From Leptolyngbya sp. NIES-3755 (GTDB taxonomy: Bacteria > Cyanobacteriota > Cyanobacteriia > Leptolyngbyales > Leptolyngbyaceae), in the NCBI GenBank assembly GCA_001548435.1, contig AP017309.1, forward strand, positions 62,001 through 126,000: 64,000 nt of DNA, given 5' to 3'. Below are positions 61,409-64,000 of this stretch, piece after piece. Every line of letters begins with the position of its first letter. Position 1 is the stretch's first letter. The notes beneath the pieces are model-generated. The model was not told the DNA's origin. It saw only the letters and a list, made by a program, of their open reading frames with translations, and made no database searches. Made by a program: the position numbers and the translations under genes.

Positions 61409-61822
61409 ATGAAACTCAAATCATTCGTAGTATTTTTCTTTGGTGTGCTGTTGACGATCGTTGTAGGTAGTGCTGTTGTCAAGGCTCAATCTACAGGTCA
61501 ACCTACTGTGGTTAACATTACGCTTGCTCCTCAAGCGCAAGGGGAATATCGCATCGAATCCTCAATGACAACGTTCTCCAAGGGTGTTCCGTATCGGTTT
61601 TCTATCCGAAATGCGGGCAAGAAGCCGCATGAATTTGCGATTATGCCGCCTGGAAAAACAGACACCCGTTTAGCCTTGTTGGAAATCGAAGAGGACGAGT
61701 TACTGCCAAATTCTGCTGCAACTCGCGACTTCACGTTTTCTAAGGCAGGCGACTTAGAATTTGCCTGTCACTTTGGCAATCACTATAGCAAAGGCATGAT
61801 GCTGCCGATTACTGTTCGATAA
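61409..61822 (+). CDS. Exported cupredoxin-domain protein
   Basis: 137 aa. The signal peptide (LKSFVVFFFGVLLTIVVGSA) precedes a small blue-copper fold. Putative type-1 copper ligands are His74 (KKPHEF), Cys120 (EFACHFGNHY), His125 and Met130 or Met131 at the C-terminus, in the usual H...C-x4-H-x4-M order. It could carry electrons or buffer periplasmic copper. It sits 68 bp after the porin and 176 bp before a multicopper oxidase gene, so electron exchange with that enzyme is plausible. The start at 61409 is the only ATG that gives the signal peptide. Confidence 0.88.
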   Translation: MKLKSFVVFFFGVLLTIVVGSAVVKAQSTGQPTVVNITLAPQAQGEYRIESSMTTFSKGVPYRFSIRNAGKKPHEFAIMPPGKTDTRLALLEIEEDELLPNSAATRDFTFSKAGDLEFACHFGNHYSKGMMLPITVR

Positions 61823-61920
61823 CTTCCAGATCTGCCATCAACAGCAGCATTCTAAGGTTGAGCGATCGCGCTCCGTCACGTCTCAGAATTTTTACCTGCT
61901 CTCAGTCCACCTTTTTGTCA

Positions 61921-61943
61921 GCCGACTTATGTTTTAAGTCGGC
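61921..61943. terminator. Perfect intergenic hairpin
   Basis: GCCGACTTA / TAAGTCGGC, 9-bp arms with a 5-nt loop, 98 bp past the cupredoxin stop. There is no T run directly after it on the plus strand; TTTTTG lies just before it. It may be a terminator of the cupredoxin mRNA or an mRNA-protecting structure. Confidence 0.4.
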
Positions 61944-61998
61944 AAATTTGAACTGTGCATTTTAATTTATTCATCCTACTGCGAGGCACAGAGTCCCT

Positions 61999-63885
61999 AT
62001 GGTTACGCTTCTTGATCCGAAAACTCAACCCAAATTTATCAATGACCTCCCCATTCCTCCCATTATCGATGCAACCAATGGAGGAACGTTTCGTGTCACG
62101 ATGCAGCAAGGCTATCAGTGGTTAGGATTGACCGATCCGGGTGCGGATGGAGAATATGGCACCACTGACGATCAGCGGCTGTACACCTCAATCTGGGGCT
62201 ATGGCTTGGCAGGGCAAGGACCGACCTTTCCAGGTCCAACCTTCATTGCTCAATCTGGTGTTCCCATCAAAGTTTTCTGGCAGAATCGATTGCCCAAAGG
62301 AGATCCCCTACTCCCCGTCGATCCAACGTTGCTCGATTCGGATCAGTTGGAGGCGTTGAGTCAGGGATACATTCCAACCGTCGTTCATCTGCACGGCGGG
62401 AACACGGAAGCAGACAGCGATGGCTATCCAGATGCCTGGTTCACGCAAGATTATGCGTATAAGGGAGCCGATTGGGTCAAGAAAAAATATACCTACGGCA
62501 ATCAACAGGAAGCCGCAACGCTCTGGTATCACGATCATACCAATGGAATGACGCGATTGAATGTGAATGCCGGACTTGCAGGCGGGTACATTCTGCGCGA
62601 TGCCAATGAAAATCGGTTAATCCAGCAGAATGTGTTACCCAGTGGTGCTTATGAACAAGAATTGATGCTTCAGGATCGGATGTTTACATCGGATGGACAA
62701 TTCTATATGCCGCCCGACGACAGCGTTCCCGGAGAGCCAGCAAATAGCATTTCACCTGAATTCTTTGGGGATACGATGTTGGTCAATGGCATGGCTTGGC
62801 CCCGCTACGATGTGGAACCGCGCAAGTATCGCTTTCAATTGATTAATGGGTCTGATTCCCGTACCTATGTGTTGCAGTTTGATAATCCCAATGAGAAGTT
62901 TTACGAAATTGGCAGCGGGCAAGGCTTTCTCGATCATCCACTAGCGCTCGATCGCATTGTGCTTGCTCCGGCGCAAAGATTAGATGTGGTCGTCGATTTT
63001 TCAGACAATCCAATGGGCGATCGACTGACACTCCGCAACTTCGGTTCTGATGAACCGTTTGCTGGATTAGATGATCAAGGAAATCTGAAGGACGATCGCG
63101 CCCCGGCTGACCCAGATACGACTGGACAGATTATGCAGTTTGTCGTCGATAAGCCCTTGTCTGCAACGCCGATCGCGACCCTGGATACACAAAACCTCAT
63201 GACGGCGTTGCGCTCCACTCCGCTAACAACACCAGTCCAAACGGGTCCAACAGAAAGCGTTGTCATGTTCGAGTCAGAGGATCAGTTTGGGCGCGTCCAA
63301 CCTCGAATGGGCAACCTGGAAGCAGGTTCGCTGCTCTGGACTGATCCGATTACCGAACGGGTGGAACTGGGCAAAAACGCCGTTTGGGAGCTTTATAACA
63401 CAACCGCAGATGCTCACGCGATTCATCTTCACTCCGCTGCTTTTGTCATGTTGAATCGCCAATCGTTTACCGGAAATGTGATTGAAGAGGGCGAAGATTC
63501 TCAGGGCGGTAAAAAGCAGTACCTCAGAGATGTTCAGTTGAGTGGTGATCCACAAAACCCTGATGCTTCAGAACAGGGTTGGCAAGATACGGTAATTGTG
63601 AATCCGGGCGAAGTCGTTCGGGTGATCACTCGGAACTATACTAATCCGGGCACTTTTGATTGGCATTGCCATCTGCTTTCCCACCAGGACAACAATATGA
63701 TGCGTCCTTTTGAAGTGGTTGCGCCCTCTGACAATTCAACGAATGGTGAACTCGATCCAGGTATGTACTCAGCCCTGTATAAAGACAATTTGCTCCAGAC
63801 CGCTCAACTGCCCAATTCAACTGGGCAATTGTCAATGCAACAACCCGATCCTCTCTCATCCTCAATGGCAATGTCGCGGTATTAG
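61999..63885 (+). CDS. Multicopper oxidase (CotA/bilirubin oxidase-like)
   Basis: 628 aa. All four copper-binding segments are visible: VVHLHGGNTEAD (about 129), LWYHDHTNG (about 177), AIHLHSAAF (about 474) and DWHCHLLSHQDNNMMRPFEV (about 554-573). The last has the type-1 Cys between two His and the axial Met. It oxidises phenols, bilirubin or Cu(I) with O2 reduced to water. The HGGNT.AD.DG-type loop is that of the CotA group rather than CueO. No signal peptide is seen, and an in-frame stop (TAA) 33 bp upstream excludes a longer N-terminus. The protein therefore appears cytoplasmic or exported in an unusual way. Detoxifying Cu(I) is the likely role in this context. Confidence 0.93.
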   Translation: MVTLLDPKTQPKFINDLPIPPIIDATNGGTFRVTMQQGYQWLGLTDPGADGEYGTTDDQRLYTSIWGYGLAGQGPTFPGPTFIAQSGVPIKVFWQNRLPKGDPLLPVDPTLLDSDQLEALSQGYIPTVVHLHGGNTEADSDGYPDAWFTQDYAYKGADWVKKKYTYGNQQEAATLWYHDHTNGMTRLNVNAGLAGGYILRDANENRLIQQNVLPSGAYEQELMLQDRMFTSDGQFYMPPDDSVPGEPANSISPEFFGDTMLVNGMAWPRYDVEPRKYRFQLINGSDSRTYVLQFDNPNEKFYEIGSGQGFLDHPLALDRIVLAPAQRLDVVVDFSDNPMGDRLTLRNFGSDEPFAGLDDQGNLKDDRAPADPDTTGQIMQFVVDKPLSATPIATLDTQNLMTALRSTPLTTPVQTGPTESVVMFESEDQFGRVQPRMGNLEAGSLLWTDPITERVELGKNAVWELYNTTADAHAIHLHSAAFVMLNRQSFTGNVIEEGEDSQGGKKQYLRDVQLSGDPQNPDASEQGWQDTVIVNPGEVVRVITRNYTNPGTFDWHCHLLSHQDNNMMRPFEVVAPSDNSTNGELDPGMYSALYKDNLLQTAQLPNSTGQLSMQQPDPLSSSMAMSRY

Positions 63886-64000
63886 GGATAAGTAAAGGAC
63901 GTACAATGAAAAGCAGAGGTGTTTTGGGTAGTTGAGCTTGAACGTTGGCATTGCCTGATTTATCTGAACTACTCAAGCACCTGCTGAATGCGTTGAATCA

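Noticed and set aside
63969-64000. Minus-strand frame ending in IQRIQQVLE with TAG at 63969, possibly the C-terminus of a gene beyond the right edge
   Set aside because: Only about ten codons are visible and nothing identifies a family.
1-64000. GCGATCGC octamers as possible binding sites
   Set aside because: They are HIP1, spread over coding and non-coding DNA throughout cyanobacterial genomes, so not gene-specific operators.
1-64000. CRISPR arrays, tRNA genes, rRNA genes, phage or conjugation genes
   Set aside because: No regularly spaced repeats, cloverleaf-type sequences or relevant protein families were seen.

Overview
The window comes from a cyanobacterium, most likely a filamentous Leptolyngbya- or Oscillatoria-like one. 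The evidence is the dense GCGATCGC (HIP1) octamers, a CemA/PcxA proton-extrusion protein, two SLH-domain iron-uptake porins, an AMIN-domain TonB receptor and a flavodoxin. No rRNA, tRNA, CRISPR array, intact transposase or replication gene was seen. The content is accessory: metal and stress resistance.

Layout. (1) 1-17.6 kb is an unbroken minus-strand block. Read in transcription order it holds a 50-aa membrane peptide, a free YHS-domain protein, a CopA-type Cu(I) ATPase, a DUF2933 / methyltransferase / DUF5676 trio, a DUF1269 protein, a universal stress protein, a Cys-cluster membrane protein and a CopZ-like chaperone. These are followed by a lipid and carbon group: a CrtISO/phytoene-desaturase-like flavoprotein, a COG2907 flavoprotein, cyclopropane fatty acid synthase, a degenerate phosphoketolase, an intact phosphoketolase, oleate hydratase and a truncated Mg-type P-ATPase. 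(2) 17.8-23.2 kb, plus strand: a REC-OmpR-HPt-REC-REC-GGDEF regulator, a PPOX-fold protein and a CopB-type (CPH) ATPase. (3) 23.2-31.1 kb: lipoprotein - MerR - RND adaptor - RND pump operon (minus), a small secreted protein, a thioredoxin-like protein and a DUF2182 protein. (4) 31.1-32.7 kb: a decayed copB fragment and an unrecognised HhH + PD-(D/E)XK-like protein. (5) 32.9-37.7 kb: AraC regulator, TonB siderophore receptor and PepSY protein, an iron-acquisition unit. (6) 37.7-46.3 kb, minus: CemA-like protein, His/Met-rich exported protein, porin, C39-like protease, lipoprotein and an HME-type RND pump. (7) 46.5-53.0 kb, plus: MerR, glutaredoxin-MauE fusion, adaptor, HAE-type RND pump and flavodoxin. 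(8) 53.1-63.9 kb: copA/copB-like RND pump and adaptor, CopM-like DUF305 protein, Cys/Met-rich exported protein, second porin, cupredoxin and multicopper oxidase.

Two regulatory codes tie the region together. Six promoters share TTGACT, a 20-bp spacer containing a CTnCAGT-type dyad, and a -10 element. This is the elongated-spacer design used by MerR-family metal sensors, and two MerR genes are present. Separately, six sites match ATGAAA-N5-ATGAAA (TTTCAT-N5-TTTCAT on the other strand), the layout I recall for the Synechocystis CopR copper box. They precede the HME pumps, the adaptor, copM, a porin and an exported His/Met-rich protein. No CopRS pair is in the window, so that regulator must be elsewhere.

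The genes together suggest layered metal (mainly copper) detoxification: two Cu P-ATPases, four RND pumps, periplasmic binding proteins, a cupredoxin and a multicopper oxidase. Iron uptake and a membrane-lipid/phosphoketolase stress module sit beside it. The least explained items are the phosphoketolase paralogue that has lost its active site, the possible MerR-controlled short transcript at 59.3-59.5 kb, and the nuclease-like protein at 31.4 kb.
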